Of a DNA stretch of 64,000 bases, positions 26,145-36,891 are shown piece by piece. How positions within the stretch are numbered: the first letter of the stretch is position 1; every line of letters begins with the position of its first letter. The translations under genes were made by a program, and so were the position numbers. Source of the DNA: Pseudomonas xantholysinigenes (lineage in GTDB: Bacteria; Pseudomonadota; Gammaproteobacteria; Pseudomonadales; Pseudomonadaceae); NCBI RefSeq assembly GCF_014268885.2, contig NZ_CP077095.1, positions 1,679,501-1,743,500 of the forward strand, written 5' to 3'. A model generated the notes under the pieces. That model had not been told where the DNA came from, ran no database searches, and saw nothing but the letters and a program-made list of their open reading frames with translations.

Positions 26145-27356
26145 ATGACCGATCAATGGGATGCCGGTCGACTGGACAGTGACCTCGAGGGTGTCGGTTT
26201 CGACACCCTGGCGGTGCGCGCCGGTCAGAACCGTACACCGGAGGCCGAGCACAGCGAAGCGCTGTTCCTGACTTCCAGCTATGTCTTCCGCACGGCCGCC
26301 GACGCTGCCGCGCGCTTTGCCGGCGAAACGCCGGGCAATGTCTATTCGCGCTACACCAACCCCACCGTGCGCGCGTTCGAAGAGCGCCTGGCGGCCATGG
26401 AAGGCGCCGAGCAGGCCGTGGGCACCTCCACCGGCATGGCGGCGATCCTCGCCGTGGTCATGTCGCTGTGCAGCGCCGGCGACCATGTGCTGGTGTCGCA
26501 AAGCGTGTTCGGCTCGACCATCAGCCTGTTCGAGAAGTACTTCAAGCGTTTTGGCGTGCAGGTGGACTACGTGCCGCTGGTCGACCTGGGCGGCTGGGAG
26601 CAGGCCATCAAGGCCAATACCAAGCTGCTGATCGTCGAGTCGCCGTCCAACCCGTTGGCCGAACTGGTGGATATCAGCGCCCTGGCCGAGATCGCCCACG
26701 CCCGTGGCGCGATGCTGGTTGTCGATAACTGCTTCAGCACCCCGGCCTTGCAGCAGCCGCTCAAGCTGGGTGCCGACATCGTGTTCCATTCGGCGACCAA
26801 GTTCATCGACGGCCAGGGCCGTTGCATGGGCGGTGTGGTGGCCGGCCGCGCCGAGCAGATGAAAGAGGTGGTGGGCTTCCTGCGCACTGCGGGCCCGACC
26901 CTGAGCCCGTTCAACGCCTGGATCTTCACCAAGGGCCTGGAAACGCTCAAGCTGCGCATGCGCGCCCACTGCGAGAGCGCCCAGGCGCTGGCCGAATGGC
27001 TGGAGCGCCAGGACGGCATCGAGAAGGTTCACTATGCCGGCTTGCCGAGCCACCCGCAGCATGAGCTGGCCAAGCGCCAGATGAGCGGTTTCGGTGCGGT
27101 AGTCAGCTTCGAGGTCAAGGGCGGCAAGGAAGGCGCATGGCGCTTCATCGACGCGACCCGGGTGGTCTCGATCACCACCAACCTGGGGGACAGCAAGACC
27201 ACCATCGCCCACCCGGCAACCACCTCCCATGGCCGTCTGACGCCACAGGAGCGTGCGGCGGCGGGTATCCGTGACAGTCTGATTCGCGTGGCGGTCGGCC
27301 TTGAAGACGTTGCCGACCTGCAGGCGGATCTGGCGCGCGGCCTGGCGGCGCTGTGA
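26145..27356 (+). CDS. metZ: O-succinylhomoserine sulfhydrylase
   Basis: A 403-residue PLP enzyme that makes homocysteine directly from O-succinylhomoserine and sulfide, the Pseudomonas route to methionine. [26 protein letters not shown] is the Cys/Met-metabolism family signature. The PLP Lys is in [18 protein letters not shown] (about residue 213). [24 protein letters not shown] is the C-terminal substrate region. GGGAG precedes the ATG, 15 bases after purF. The conserved position after purF supports MetZ rather than MetB. Confidence 0.93.
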   Translation: MTDQWDAGRLDSDLEGVGFDTLAVRAGQNRTPEAEHSEALFLTSSYVFRTAADAAARFAGETPGNVYSRYTNPTVRAFEERLAAMEGAEQAVGTSTGMAAILAVVMSLCSAGDHVLVSQSVFGSTISLFEKYFKRFGVQVDYVPLVDLGGWEQAIKANTKLLIVESPSNPLAELVDISALAEIAHARGAMLVVDNCFSTPALQQPLKLGADIVFHSATKFIDGQGRCMGGVVAGRAEQMKEVVGFLRTAGPTLSPFNAWIFTKGLETLKLRMRAHCESAQALAEWLERQDGIEKVHYAGLPSHPQHELAKRQMSGFGAVVSFEVKGGKEGAWRFIDATRVVSITTNLGDSKTTIAHPATTSHGRLTPQERAAAGIRDSLIRVAVGLEDVADLQADLARGLAAL

Positions 27357-28126
27357 TCGACTGGAAGGGTGGCGAGCCGGACCATAACGGTCGGGTAGCC
27401 CTGGTGACCGGTGCCGCGCGCGGCATCGGCCTGGGCATCGCCGCCTGGCTGGTCTGTGAAGGCTGGCAGGTGGTGCTCAGCGACCTTGACCGCCAGCGCG
27501 GGCCACGGGTAGCCAAGGCACTGGGTGGTAACGCCTCATTCATCAGCATGGATGTGGCTGACGAAGCCCAGGTCAGTGCCGGGGTGTCCGAGGTGCTGGG
27601 GCGGTTTGGGCGCCTGGACGCGCTGGTGTGCAACGCGGCGATTGCCAATCCGCACAACCAGACCCTCGAGAGCCTGTCGCTGGCGCAGTGGAGCCGTGTC
27701 CTGGCGGTCAACCTCAATGGTCCCATGCTGCTGGCCAAGCATTGCGCGCCGTACCTGCGCGCCCATGGCGGGGCGATCGTCAACCTGACGTCCACCCGCG
27801 CCCGGCAATCGGAACCGGATACCGAGGCCTATGCGGCGAGCAAGGGCGGTCTGGTGGCCTTGACCCACGCATTGGCCATGAGCCTGGGGCCGGAGATTCG
27901 CGTTAACGCGGTCAGCCCGGGCTGGATCGATGCCCGTGACCCGTCGCAACGCCGTGCCGAGCCGTTGAGCGAGGCCGACCATGCCCAGCACCCGGCGGGC
28001 AGGGTCGGTACGGTGGAAGACGTGGCGGCGCTGGTGGCCTGGCTGCTGTCGCGCCAGGCGGGGTTTGTCACTGGCCAGGAGTTCGTGGTCGATGGCGGGA
28101 TGACGCGCAAGATGATCTACGCCTGA
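27353..28126 (+). CDS. Short-chain dehydrogenase/reductase (SDR)
   Basis: A 257-residue Rossmann-fold oxidoreductase. It has the cofactor motif [13 protein letters not shown] (TGxxxGxG), a structural VCNAAIA, the catalytic Ser region in IVNLTSTRA, the Tyr/Lys pair in EAYAASKGG, and [10 protein letters not shown] after it. It starts with a GTG whose last bases overlap the metZ stop (GTGA), so it is probably translated with metZ. The same pair is found in other pseudomonads. Its substrate and any link to methionine synthesis are unknown. Confidence 0.85.
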   Translation: MIDWKGGEPDHNGRVALVTGAARGIGLGIAAWLVCEGWQVVLSDLDRQRGPRVAKALGGNASFISMDVADEAQVSAGVSEVLGRFGRLDALVCNAAIANPHNQTLESLSLAQWSRVLAVNLNGPMLLAKHCAPYLRAHGGAIVNLTSTRARQSEPDTEAYAASKGGLVALTHALAMSLGPEIRVNAVSPGWIDARDPSQRRAEPLSEADHAQHPAGRVGTVEDVAALVAWLLSRQAGFVTGQEFVVDGGMTRKMIYA

Positions 28127-28142
28127 GGCTTGTGCCTTGGTT

Positions 28143-28172
28143 GAGAAGGGGACCGAAAGGTCCCCTTCTTGC
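28143..28172 (+). terminator. Terminator of the purF-metZ-SDR operon
   Basis: A perfect stem GAAGGGGACC / GGTCCCCTTC with the 4-base loop GAAA is followed by TTGCATTTG. It lies 17 bases after the SDR stop. Confidence 0.75.
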
Positions 28173-28183
28173 ATTTGCCTGTA

Positions 28184-28270
28184 CCGGCCCTTTCGCGGGC
28201 AAGCCCGCTCCCACAGGTTTCAGAAGCCGGGTTTGTCTGTGGGAGCGGGCTTGCCCGCGAAAGGGCCGGT
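28184..28270. repeat. Inverted pair of main-class REPs
   Basis: The arms CGGCCCTTTCGCGGGC...GCTCCCACAG and CTGTGGGAGC...GCGAAAGGGCCGG face each other across about 22 bases. They lie between the SDR terminator and the tRNA-Val promoter. Confidence 0.85.
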
Positions 28271-28341
28271 GCGAACAACCGAAATACCATTAGTGAAGCA
28301 GGGCGTTTTCCCTCTTTTTGAAAAAAACTTCAATGGGGGTA

Positions 28342-28370
28342 TTGACTTAGCATCGGTACCTGCGTAAATT
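28342..28370 (+). promoter_or_regulatory. Promoter of the tRNA-Val/tRNA-Asp cluster
   Basis: TTGACT (28342-28347) and TAAATT (28365-28370) are 17 bases apart. An A/T-rich stretch (TTTTTGAAAAAAACTTC) lies upstream and a GC-rich discriminator (TCGCGGCC) follows, as at the tRNA-Ala/Glu promoter. Confidence 0.75.
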
Positions 28371-28411
28371 TCGCGGCCTCAGCGAAGCAAACGCAACAAG
28401 CAACATCGCGG

Positions 28412-28487
28412 GGGTGATTAGCTCAGCCGGGAGAGCATCTGCCTTACAAGCAGAGGGTCGGCGGTTCGATCCCGTCATCACCCACCA
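28412..28487 (+). tRNA. tRNA-Val(TAC)
   Basis: A 76-base tRNA with acceptor GGGTGAT paired to ATCACCC, anticodon loop CTTACAA (anticodon TAC), T-arm GCGGTTCGATCCCGT and an encoded CCA. Confidence 0.96.
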
Positions 28488-28566
28488 CTTCCTGAGACGT
28501 TCCTGGTTCAGCGGTTTCGAAAGAAGCCAGTTGGCAGAGAGGAACAGGACGCAAGTCCAGCACTGC

Positions 28567-28643
28567 GCGGCGGTAGTTCAGTCGGTTAGAATACCGGCCT
28601 GTCACGCCGGGGGTCGCGGGTTCGAGTCCCGTCCGCCGCGCCA
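28567..28643 (+). tRNA. tRNA-Asp(GTC), copy 1
   Basis: A 77-base tRNA with acceptor GCGGCGG paired to CCGCCGC, anticodon loop CTGTCAC (anticodon GTC) and an encoded CCA. Its acceptor differs at one base pair (C-G versus A-T) from copies 2 and 3; the pairing is kept in both forms. Confidence 0.96.
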
Positions 28644-28726
28644 TTTTTATCCAGGTGGGTGCTTGCACCGATCTGAGGCCGCAAGGCCAGATCCCAGTTT
28701 CAATCAGGCGCAAGCCTGAACGATAC

Positions 28727-28803
28727 GCAGCGGTAGTTCAGTCGGTTAGAATACCGGCCTGTCACGCCGGGGGTCGCGGGTTCGAGTCCCGTCCGCTGCG
28801 CCA
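28727..28803 (+). tRNA. tRNA-Asp(GTC), copy 2
   Basis: A 77-base tRNA with acceptor GCAGCGG paired to CCGCTGC, anticodon GTC and an encoded CCA. It is identical to copy 3. Confidence 0.96.
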
Positions 28804-28841
28804 TCTTCTGCCACGAGCCCCTTGAACAGCTCAAGGCAAAC

Positions 28842-28871
28842 CAGAAAGGGCGATTACAAGTCGCCTTTTTT
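28842..28871 (+). terminator. Terminator-like hairpin after tRNA-Asp copy 2
   Basis: The stem AAGGGCGA / TCGCCTT with loop TTACAAG is followed by TTTTTTGTG. A third tRNA-Asp follows, so some read-through or a separate start is needed. Confidence 0.7.
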
Positions 28872-28944
28872 GTGCCTGGCTTTCGCGCTCCAGCGCTTGA
28901 AAGCTCAGATCCCAGTTTCAATCGGGTGTAAGCCCGAACGATAC

Positions 28945-29021
28945 GCAGCGGTAGTTCAGTCGGTTAGAATACCGGCCTGTCACGCCGGGGGTCGCGGGTT
29001 CGAGTCCCGTCCGCTGCGCCA
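28945..29021 (+). tRNA. tRNA-Asp(GTC), copy 3
   Basis: A 77-base tRNA identical to copy 2, with anticodon GTC and encoded CCA. The last tRNA of the cluster. Confidence 0.96.
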
Positions 29022-29058
29022 TCTTTGCCTCGAGGCCCTTGAACACCTCGAAGCTACA

Positions 29059-29091
29059 AAAAAAGCGACCTCAGGGTCGCTTTTTTTGTGC
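29059..29091 (+). terminator. Terminator of the tRNA-Asp cluster
   Basis: The stem AAAAAGCGACC / GGGTCGCTTTTT is followed by TTGTG. Because of its A and T runs it could also work for the minus-strand chemoreceptor gene that ends at 29115. Confidence 0.8.
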
Positions 29092-29114
29092 CTGATGTTT
29101 GCCGTGGCAACTGC

Positions 29115-30665
29115 TCACAGGCGGAAATTGCCAACCAGCCCCTCTAGTTCATCGCCCAAGTGCTTGAGCCCCGTCGATGCCAATTCAATTTCCCGAGTGG
29201 CTTCGAGCGAATGCTTGGCCACATCCCGCACATTGTCGACATTGCCGCGAATGGTCTCGACCACGGCGTTCTGTTGTTCGGTGCTGGCGGCAATCTGCTG
29301 GTTCATGTCTTGGATATCATCGACGCTACGGGTGATGACCTGTAACGCTGCGCCGGCTTGGTTGGCCAGTTGCACAGTGTCGCCGGCAACATGACGACTG
29401 TCATGCATCCGTTCCACCGCGCGGCGCGCGCCTGTCTGCAGCGTGGCGACCAGTGTCTCGATTTCGGCGGTGGAGCGCTGGGTCCGTTGGGCCAGGCCGC
29501 GCACTTCGTCGGCGACGACCGCGAAGCCGCGTCCGGCCTCGCCAGCGCGTGCGGCCTCGATCGCGGCATTGAGGGCCAGCAGGTTGGTTTGTTCAGCCAC
29601 CGAATGAATGACGGTCATGATGTTGCCGATCTGCTCGGTGGCGGCTGACAGTTGCTGTACGGCCTCGGTGCTGTCGTCGATGTCCTCGGCCAGTTGGATA
29701 ACCTGGCGTTGGGTGTCGATCACCACCTGGTGGCTCAGTGCGGCCTGGTCGCTGGCTTCACGGGTGGCGGCACTGGCCAGCGAACTGTTCTGCGCGACGT
29801 CCTGTACCGCGCACGCCATCTGGCTCATGGCGGTCGCTACCTGATGGGTTTCGCCCTGCTGGCTGATGGCGCCGTGGCTGGTGCGCTCGATCACGCAGGC
29901 TAGTGAGGTGGAGGCGTCGGCCAGCCGAGCGGTCACCTGCCCGATACGTTGCAAGATGTCACGCAGGTTGCCTCTGCTGCGCTGCAATGCTCGTAGCAGC
30001 AGCCCGAACTCATCGTGACGTTCGGCGAGTGTGATGGCGCGCAGGTCGCCTTCGCCCATGTGGCGGGCCATGTCGAGGGCTTGCTGCAGGGGTGTGCAGA
30101 TCTGGCGGATCAGCAGCCAGGCAACCAGGCAGGCGAGCAGCAAGGTCAGGCAGAACAGGCCAAGCATCAGGCTGCGGCGTTGGCTGAATTCATGCGCGCT
30201 GACGGCGTTCTGTTGAGTGATCAGCGCATTGACCTGTTCAATTGCCAGCAGTACCCGTTCAAGCTGTTGCTTGCCGACGGCGCCGCCCAGTTGCCCTGTG
30301 CCTTGTTGCAGAAGCCGGTCAAGGCTTTGCAGGTAGTCGCGCATCAGGCTGCGGGTGGCGCTGAGGTTGGTCTGGGCCTGGGGATAGGGCATCTTTGCCA
30401 GGTTTTCGTCGATCAGCGAATCCATTTCTCGGTAGGCCTGGCGCAAGGCGGCGAGATCGTCCGGTGCTTGGTCGAGGGCGTAGGCCATTTGCGCGGCACG
30501 GATCTCGTTGAGGTTGTCGAGGATGTAGTTGACCGAGACCAGGCGTTCGGCGCGGTGGGTCAAGCTACCCAGACTCAGGGTGGCGGTGAGGGCGAGCAGG
30601 GCGACCAGGACCACCAGCGGGGCAAGACTCAGGAGCAGTTTCAGGCGTACCGAGAGATTTTTCAC
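29115..30665 (-). CDS. Methyl-accepting chemotaxis protein
   Basis: A 516-residue chemoreceptor. Membrane span 1 is near residues 10-30 ([20 protein letters not shown]). A four-helix-bundle-like periplasmic domain of about 140 residues follows, then span 2 near 170-190 ([19 protein letters not shown]) and a HAMP domain. The signalling tip is [38 protein letters not shown] chose the GTG at 30665 because AAGGA lies 8 bases before it; a GTG at 30701 would add 12 residues with no ribosome site. No CheR-binding pentapeptide is seen at the C-terminus. The ligand is unknown. Confidence 0.88.
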   Translation of the reverse strand: MKNLSVRLKLLLSLAPLVVLVALLALTATLSLGSLTHRAERLVSVNYILDNLNEIRAAQMAYALDQAPDDLAALRQAYREMDSLIDENLAKMPYPQAQTNLSATRSLMRDYLQSLDRLLQQGTGQLGGAVGKQQLERVLLAIEQVNALITQQNAVSAHEFSQRRSLMLGLFCLTLLLACLVAWLLIRQICTPLQQALDMARHMGEGDLRAITLAERHDEFGLLLRALQRSRGNLRDILQRIGQVTARLADASTSLACVIERTSHGAISQQGETHQVATAMSQMACAVQDVAQNSSLASAATREASDQAALSHQVVIDTQRQVIQLAEDIDDSTEAVQQLSAATEQIGNIMTVIHSVAEQTNLLALNAAIEAARAGEAGRGFAVVADEVRGLAQRTQRSTAEIETLVATLQTGARRAVERMHDSRHVAGDTVQLANQAGAALQVITRSVDDIQDMNQQIAASTEQQNAVVETIRGNVDNVRDVAKHSLEATREIELASTGLKHLGDELEGLVGNFRL

Positions 30666-30892
30666 CGGGAGTTCCTTGAACGTTCGTACGTAGTGGCGCA
30701 CGAGTCTAGCGGCGTAATAGCCAAGGTTTAGTTAGGCAGTTTTTGTGAAGTAAGTAGGAAGCATCCCCCTTGGATGTAGTCTCGTTCTCTGGTGGGGCCG
30801 CGAGGCTTTACATGAACCTTTTACCGCCGAGGTTTCGGTGCCTCACAGATGTGTTGCACAATAGGCACCCTTCGATTTACCCGGAATCCACG

Positions 30893-31708
30893 ATGTCCAG
30901 ATCTACCGTCTACGGTGCGCTCGGGCTGGCCCTTGTGCTGGCGGGCGTGGCCGGTTGCTCCTCGAAAAAGCCTGCCGTGTACGAGCACGAGAACTTCGAT
31001 GACTCAGGCACCTTCTCGCGCACCTTCCCGGCCAGCGAAGCCGGTACCTGCGAGGCCGCACGGCGCGCGTTGCTCAGCCAGGGCTACATCATCACCAGTA
31101 GTGATGCCAACCAGGTCGCCGGCAACAAGAGTTTCCAGCAGAACGCCGAGAATCACCTGCAGATCAGTTTCAATATCACCTGTGTGCCGGACATGGGCGA
31201 CAAGCAGCGTTCGACCATGTTCGCCAATGCCCTGCAGGATCGTTACGCGTTGAAGAAGTCCAACACCTCCGCCAGCCTGGGCGTGGGTGTGCTGGGCTCG
31301 GTGTCGATGCCGATTGGCTCCACCGACGACTCGATGGTCAAGGTCGCCAGCGAGACGGTCACGGCCACGCAGTTCTATGACCGTTATTTCGCCTTGGTGG
31401 AAAGTTACCTGCCAAAGCCGAAGCAGCCTGAAAAGGCCGAGACTGTGGCGCCGAAGGAAGAAAAACCGGCTGCCGACCTGGGGCTTCCGGAGCCTGCGCC
31501 CAGTGCCCAGGCACCCGCTCAGCCGGCCCCGGAGGCTGCGGTCGACAGCACGCCGCCTGTCGCCAGCGAACCTGCTCCGGTGCCAGTCAGTGAAGCGCCT
31601 GCCGCCCCCTTGGTGGATGACAGCCAGGGTTCGCAACCTATCGCCCCGCCCATCGAGGCGGCGCCGATCCAGGTGCAGCAGGAAGCGCCTGCGCCCGCCG
31701 TGCAATAG
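30893..31708 (+). CDS. DUF2242 family lipoprotein
   Basis: A 271-residue predicted lipoprotein. The signal peptide ends in the lipobox LAGVAGC (Cys about residue 23). The globular part (about 30-175, YEHENFDDSGTFSRTFPASEAGTCEAARRAL onward) matches the DUF2242 family, and the last 95 residues are a Pro/Ala/Glu-rich tail. The residues after the lipid Cys (SSKK) do not suggest inner-membrane retention. The ATG at 30893 is chosen because it begins the signal peptide. It is encoded alone between a divergent chemoreceptor and a convergent AraC gene. The function is unknown. Confidence 0.75.
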   Translation: MSRSTVYGALGLALVLAGVAGCSSKKPAVYEHENFDDSGTFSRTFPASEAGTCEAARRALLSQGYIITSSDANQVAGNKSFQQNAENHLQISFNITCVPDMGDKQRSTMFANALQDRYALKKSNTSASLGVGVLGSVSMPIGSTDDSMVKVASETVTATQFYDRYFALVESYLPKPKQPEKAETVAPKEEKPAADLGLPEPAPSAQAPAQPAPEAAVDSTPPVASEPAPVPVSEAPAAPLVDDSQGSQPIAPPIEAAPIQVQQEAPAPAVQ

Positions 31709-31748
31709 CTGCGGCGAAGTACCTGCAGGAGTCAGCCACCGCGGCCTC

Positions 31749-31781
31749 TGGTTCGCCCGCAAGGCCGGCTCCTATAGGGCC
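31749..31781. repeat. Degenerate REP-like palindrome (GGCTCCTATAGGGC edge)
   Basis: GGTTCGCCCGCAAGGCCGGCTCCTA resembles the REP variant near 36289 (GGAGCCGGCTTGCCGGCGAA) in reverse. It lies in the 92-bp gap between the convergent lipoprotein and AraC genes. Confidence 0.5.
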
Positions 31782-31800
31782 CGGCAGCAGGCGTTGGCGG

Positions 31801-32835
31801 CTAGGGCAACTGCTGGCGGCGGAACGCCCCTGGTGTCAGCCCCGTCCAGCGCTTGAACGCTCGCTGGAACGCCTCGGCCGAGGCAAATCCCAGCAGATAG
31901 GCAATCTCGCCGAAGGCCAGTGCCGTGTCGCGGATATAGGTCTCGGCCAGGTCGCGCCGGGTGTCGTTGAGCAGGTCGCGAAACCCGGTGCCTTCCTCGG
32001 CCAGCTTGCGGCGCAAGGTCCAGGAGGGCATTTGCAGGTGCCGTGCGACTTCCTCCAGGTCTGGTTCGCGCCCACCATTGAGCAGTGGGCCCAGCAGGTG
32101 GGTGATACGCTCGCCCAGGCTGCGGATGCGGGTGCGCTGGGCCAGATCCGTTTCGCACAGTTGCAGCAGGTACTGCCAGGTACTCGGGCAATGCTGCGGG
32201 TTGGGCAGGGCCAGGGTGGCACGGCTCAGGCGCAGTTGGTTGGCCGTGGCGGCGAACTGCACCGGGGTGCTGCACAGGCCTTGGTACTGCGCGGCATAGC
32301 TGGGTGCCTCGAACTCGATTTCCAGGCGCTCGGCCTGCACGGGTCGGGCTGCCAGGGTGGCGAGCTGGGCCAGCCAGCCGCTGAGCAACGAGTCGACCAC
32401 GAAACGGTTGTAGTCGTTGTAGGGGCTGATGGAATAGAACTGCAGCCAGGCGCCTTGGCTGTCTTCCAGAAAGCGCGATTGCCCTCGGTAGTTACCGGCG
32501 TACAGGGGCTCGAAGCGCAGCAGGGTGCGCGCGGCGTCGCCTACGGTAGGTGCCTGGGCGGCGGTGACCCCGGCCAGCCCGGCCTGGGCCAGGCGGCTCA
32601 GGCGGCCCATGTGCAGGCCCAATGCCGGCTCGCCGCAAAGGGCGATGGCGGCGTGGCCCAGGTGCATGTAGCGCGGTATTGACAGTCGCGCCCCGGCCTC
32701 GGCCAGGCGCGGCGCATCGAGGCCGTAGCGCAACAGCAGCGGGTGCGGATCGTGGCCCTGCGCTTGCAAGGCGTCGGCCAGCGGCTGGATAAAACCTACC
32801 GAAAGATCGCCCAGGCGCACACGGGGTCGCGACAT
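31801..32835 (-). CDS. AraC-family transcriptional regulator
   Basis: A 344-residue regulator with an N-terminal effector-like domain (about residues 15-200) of the type found in OruR/ArgR-like and virulence AraC proteins. The C-terminal double helix-turn-helix (about 245-340) has LEEVARHLQMPSWTLRRKL and ALAFGEIAYLLGFASAEAFQRAFKRWTGLTPGAFR. The ATG at 32835 lies 4 bases after the stop of the nitrilase-fold gene, with GAGG at that junction, so the two are probably co-transcribed. The start could be farther upstream, but only in frame with the neighbour's coding DNA. Confidence 0.85.
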   Translation of the reverse strand: MSRPRVRLGDLSVGFIQPLADALQAQGHDPHPLLLRYGLDAPRLAEAGARLSIPRYMHLGHAAIALCGEPALGLHMGRLSRLAQAGLAGVTAAQAPTVGDAARTLLRFEPLYAGNYRGQSRFLEDSQGAWLQFYSISPYNDYNRFVVDSLLSGWLAQLATLAARPVQAERLEIEFEAPSYAAQYQGLCSTPVQFAATANQLRLSRATLALPNPQHCPSTWQYLLQLCETDLAQRTRIRSLGERITHLLGPLLNGGREPDLEEVARHLQMPSWTLRRKLAEEGTGFRDLLNDTRRDLAETYIRDTALAFGEIAYLLGFASAEAFQRAFKRWTGLTPGAFRRQQLP

Positions 32836-32839
32836 GGCC

Positions 32840-33958
32840 TCACAGCCACAGGTTGAGCAGGCGGGCGCCCTGGCTGGCGTCTCCGACCCACAGTGTGCCG
32901 GCCTGGCTGGCAAAACCCTGGCCATCGCTGCCCAGTTCCCAGAACTGGCCGCGCATGAACACACTCATGCTGGTGACGCCACTGGCGCCTGTCTGGGTCA
33001 GTTGTTGCCAGGCGCTCTGTTCGCTGGTCTGGCCACGCTGCAATGGCAGGCTGGCGGTCTGCTCCTGGTGGCGGTTGCCGCGCCAGGGCATTTGCCAGCT
33101 GTGCCTGCCGCTGAGGAACACCGGGTTGGCGATCAACTGCACCGATTGCCCGGCCAGTTGCTGGTAGTTGCCCGGATACCAGCTGTCGCTGCCGATCAGC
33201 ACGCCCAGGCGCCCGGCCGGAGTCTGCACAACCTGCAGGGGGTGGTCGCGGCCGTCATGGATATAGCGGCGGTTTTCGCTGTCGGGGTACTGCTGGCGCT
33301 GGGGTTGGCCCAGTACCGAGCCGTCGCCGGCGAACACCAGGCTGCTGTTGAACAGGGGGCCGCTGCCGGCGCGCAGCACACCATCTTCCACATAAGGCGC
33401 TGGCAAGACGATGGAGCCGGCCACCAGGGTGACGCCGAATTCCCGGGCCAGGTTACCGAACAGTTGCTGATAGTCGGTGGCCATCTGCGAGGCCTTCATG
33501 CGCAGGTGCGCATCCGCGCGGCGGTCGTCGCCGCTGGCGGCCAGCATGGCCAAGCCGTAGCGCAGCGGGTTGCTCAACTCCAGCCATTGCCAGGCCTCCC
33601 GTCGCTGGGTGACCTGGTACAGCTCGCGCTTTTCGCCTCGGGCCCAGAGCCAGGTGCCGATATGTTCAGGTAGCACCACTACGGTCCGGGGGTTGATCAA
33701 GCCCTGGTCGCGGGCCTGTTGCAGGTAGGCCGAGAGTTTGCGGTGCAGGCGGCTGAGGTTCTGGTAGTCGACCGGGTAGAGCAGTGGCTCGATGCCCAGC
33801 AGGTTGCCATGTTCGCCCGGCACGCCCTGGTTGAGGGCCAGTTCGATACGCAGGTCGGACAGGTAATGGCCTTCCGGCCGTTGCAGGGTCCAGAAGCCGT
33901 AGCCGCAGAGGGCGGCGATGAGGACCAGCGCAAAGGCGCCGGCTAGCAGATTACGCAT
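32840..33958 (-). CDS. Membrane-anchored carbon-nitrogen hydrolase-fold protein lacking the catalytic Cys
   Basis: A 372-residue protein with an N-terminal hydrophobic anchor (residues 5-25, AGAFALVLIAALCGYGFWTL). The rest is nitrilase-like: the catalytic-Glu strand is VVVLPEHIGTW (Glu98), and the strand that should carry the nucleophile reads GVLIGSDSWYP, where the family has ICxDxRxP. Gly256 therefore replaces Cys. The region expected to supply the catalytic Lys reads LGQPQRQQYP. Classical amidase or nitrilase activity is not expected. AAAGG lies 5 bases before the ATG. It precedes the AraC gene with only 4 bases between, so a sensing or structural role is possible, but this is inference. 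Confidence 0.75.
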   Translation of the reverse strand: MRNLLAGAFALVLIAALCGYGFWTLQRPEGHYLSDLRIELALNQGVPGEHGNLLGIEPLLYPVDYQNLSRLHRKLSAYLQQARDQGLINPRTVVVLPEHIGTWLWARGEKRELYQVTQRREAWQWLELSNPLRYGLAMLAASGDDRRADAHLRMKASQMATDYQQLFGNLAREFGVTLVAGSIVLPAPYVEDGVLRAGSGPLFNSSLVFAGDGSVLGQPQRQQYPDSENRRYIHDGRDHPLQVVQTPAGRLGVLIGSDSWYPGNYQQLAGQSVQLIANPVFLSGRHSWQMPWRGNRHQEQTASLPLQRGQTSEQSAWQQLTQTGASGVTSMSVFMRGQFWELGSDGQGFASQAGTLWVGDASQGARLLNLWL

Positions 33959-34205
33959 GGAACCTTTGATTCGCCGAGGGATTGAATGAGCGCGAGCAGT
34001 CGTACGGCAAGTTAGCACAGAGCGTGCGGGCAAAGAAGAACGCTCGGCGTAGCGACCGTGCAGCGGGCTAAGGGTGTTACTCCTGTGCAGTTGGATCAGC
34101 AGGTTGTCAGTTTTGATCATTGAGCCTGTTCAAACGCCTGTTTAATGTCGGCTTCAGACAAACGACGGGCCCTGCCGCAGTGGCAGAGGTATCCGCATTC
34201 CGTGA

Positions 34206-36266
<2,061 letters not shown>

Positions 36267-36288
36267 TGGCCTGACCGGCTTGGTTTGA

Positions 36289-36360
36289 CAGGCTGGCTCC
36301 TGCAGTTTTGGCGAATTATTCGTTACTTCTGTAGGAGCCGGCTTGCCGGCGAATAATTGG
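36289..36360. repeat. Inverted pair of a third REP variant
   Basis: CAGGCTGGCTCCTGCAG...GGCGAATTATTCG faces TGTAGGAGCCGGCTTGCCGGCGAATAATTGG. The pair shares GGAGCCGG-type edges rather than the GGGAGCGGG of the main class. It lies 22 bases after the fadH stop. Confidence 0.7.
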
Positions 36361-36400
36361 TTCAACTAAAACTTGATCCAAAGCCAAACTTCCCCAACGC

Positions 36401-36519
36401 GCTCTTCGCTCTTCGCTCTTCGCTCTTCGCTCTTCGCTCTTCGCTCTTCGCTCTTCGCTCTTCGCTCTTCGCTCTTCGCTCTTCGCTCTTCGCTCTTCGC
36501 TCTTCGCTCTTCGCTCTTC
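36401..36519. repeat. Tandem 7-mer array (GCTCTTC x17)
   Basis: Seventeen perfect GCTCTTC units, then GCTCTTGTTTTTGCTTTTGCTTC, lead into element copy C. Such a long perfect 7-mer array should vary in length by slipped pairing. Reading frames across it are artefacts. Confidence 0.95.
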
Positions 36520-36540
36520 GCTCTTGTTTTTGCTTTTGCT

Positions 36541-36727
36541 TCTAAGCGCGCGATAGTTCAGGCGCCACCAGTTGCGACTTCAGGAGCGAGGGGACCCCGG
36601 AGCGAAGCGTAGGGGCCGGATGAATGGAGCGAGGATTTTTTGGTTCCTTTTTGATCCTTCAAAAAGGGACCCGCCGTAAGGGCGGAAAGGTGACTATGCG
36701 TCGCCATCGCCAATGAATGAGCGTATA
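36541..36727 (+). repeat. Long intergenic repeat element, copy C (type 2, internally deleted)
   Basis: It shares the type 2 start TCTAAGCGCGCGATAGTTCA with copy B but lacks the middle (the GACGGGCATGGATGCCCGTC and TCCCGGGA blocks), joining CTTCAGGAG directly to CGAGGGGACCCCGGAGCG. It keeps its own hairpin (arms 36642-36654 and 36659-36671, 13 pairs with one G-T). CCGCCGTAAGGGCGG and AAGGTGACT follow. It faces copy D. Confidence 0.85.
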
Positions 36728-36748
36728 ACTTTCAAGACCCACGCTCTG

Positions 36749-36784
36749 AAAGTCAAAGTCAAAGTCAAAGTCAAAGTCAAAGTC
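36749..36784. repeat. Tandem 6-mer array (AAAGTC x6)
   Basis: Six perfect AAAGTC units sit between the facing ends of element copies C and D. Confidence 0.9.
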
Positions 36785-36891
36785 TATCGGCGTCGGTTTT
36801 TATAGTTGTAAGCGCATTCATTTACGATGCCGACGCATAGTCACCTTTTCGCCTTTACGTGAACTGACCCCCGAAAGTTGGACGGGGTACG

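Noticed and set aside
30770..30892. Extension of the DUF2242 lipoprotein upstream to 30770
   Set aside because: It would bury the signal peptide and lipobox more than 40 residues inside the protein.
32836..34120. Upstream extensions of the AraC gene (to 32964) and of the nitrilase-fold gene (to 34120)
   Set aside because: The AraC extension runs in another frame through the neighbour's coding end; the other adds 54 polar residues before a clear membrane anchor. The chosen ATGs have better context.
36357..36612. Open frames reading repeated LFALRSS across the 7-mer array
   Set aside because: A 7-base unit reads through all three frames in turn, so the repeated peptide is an artefact of the tandem array.
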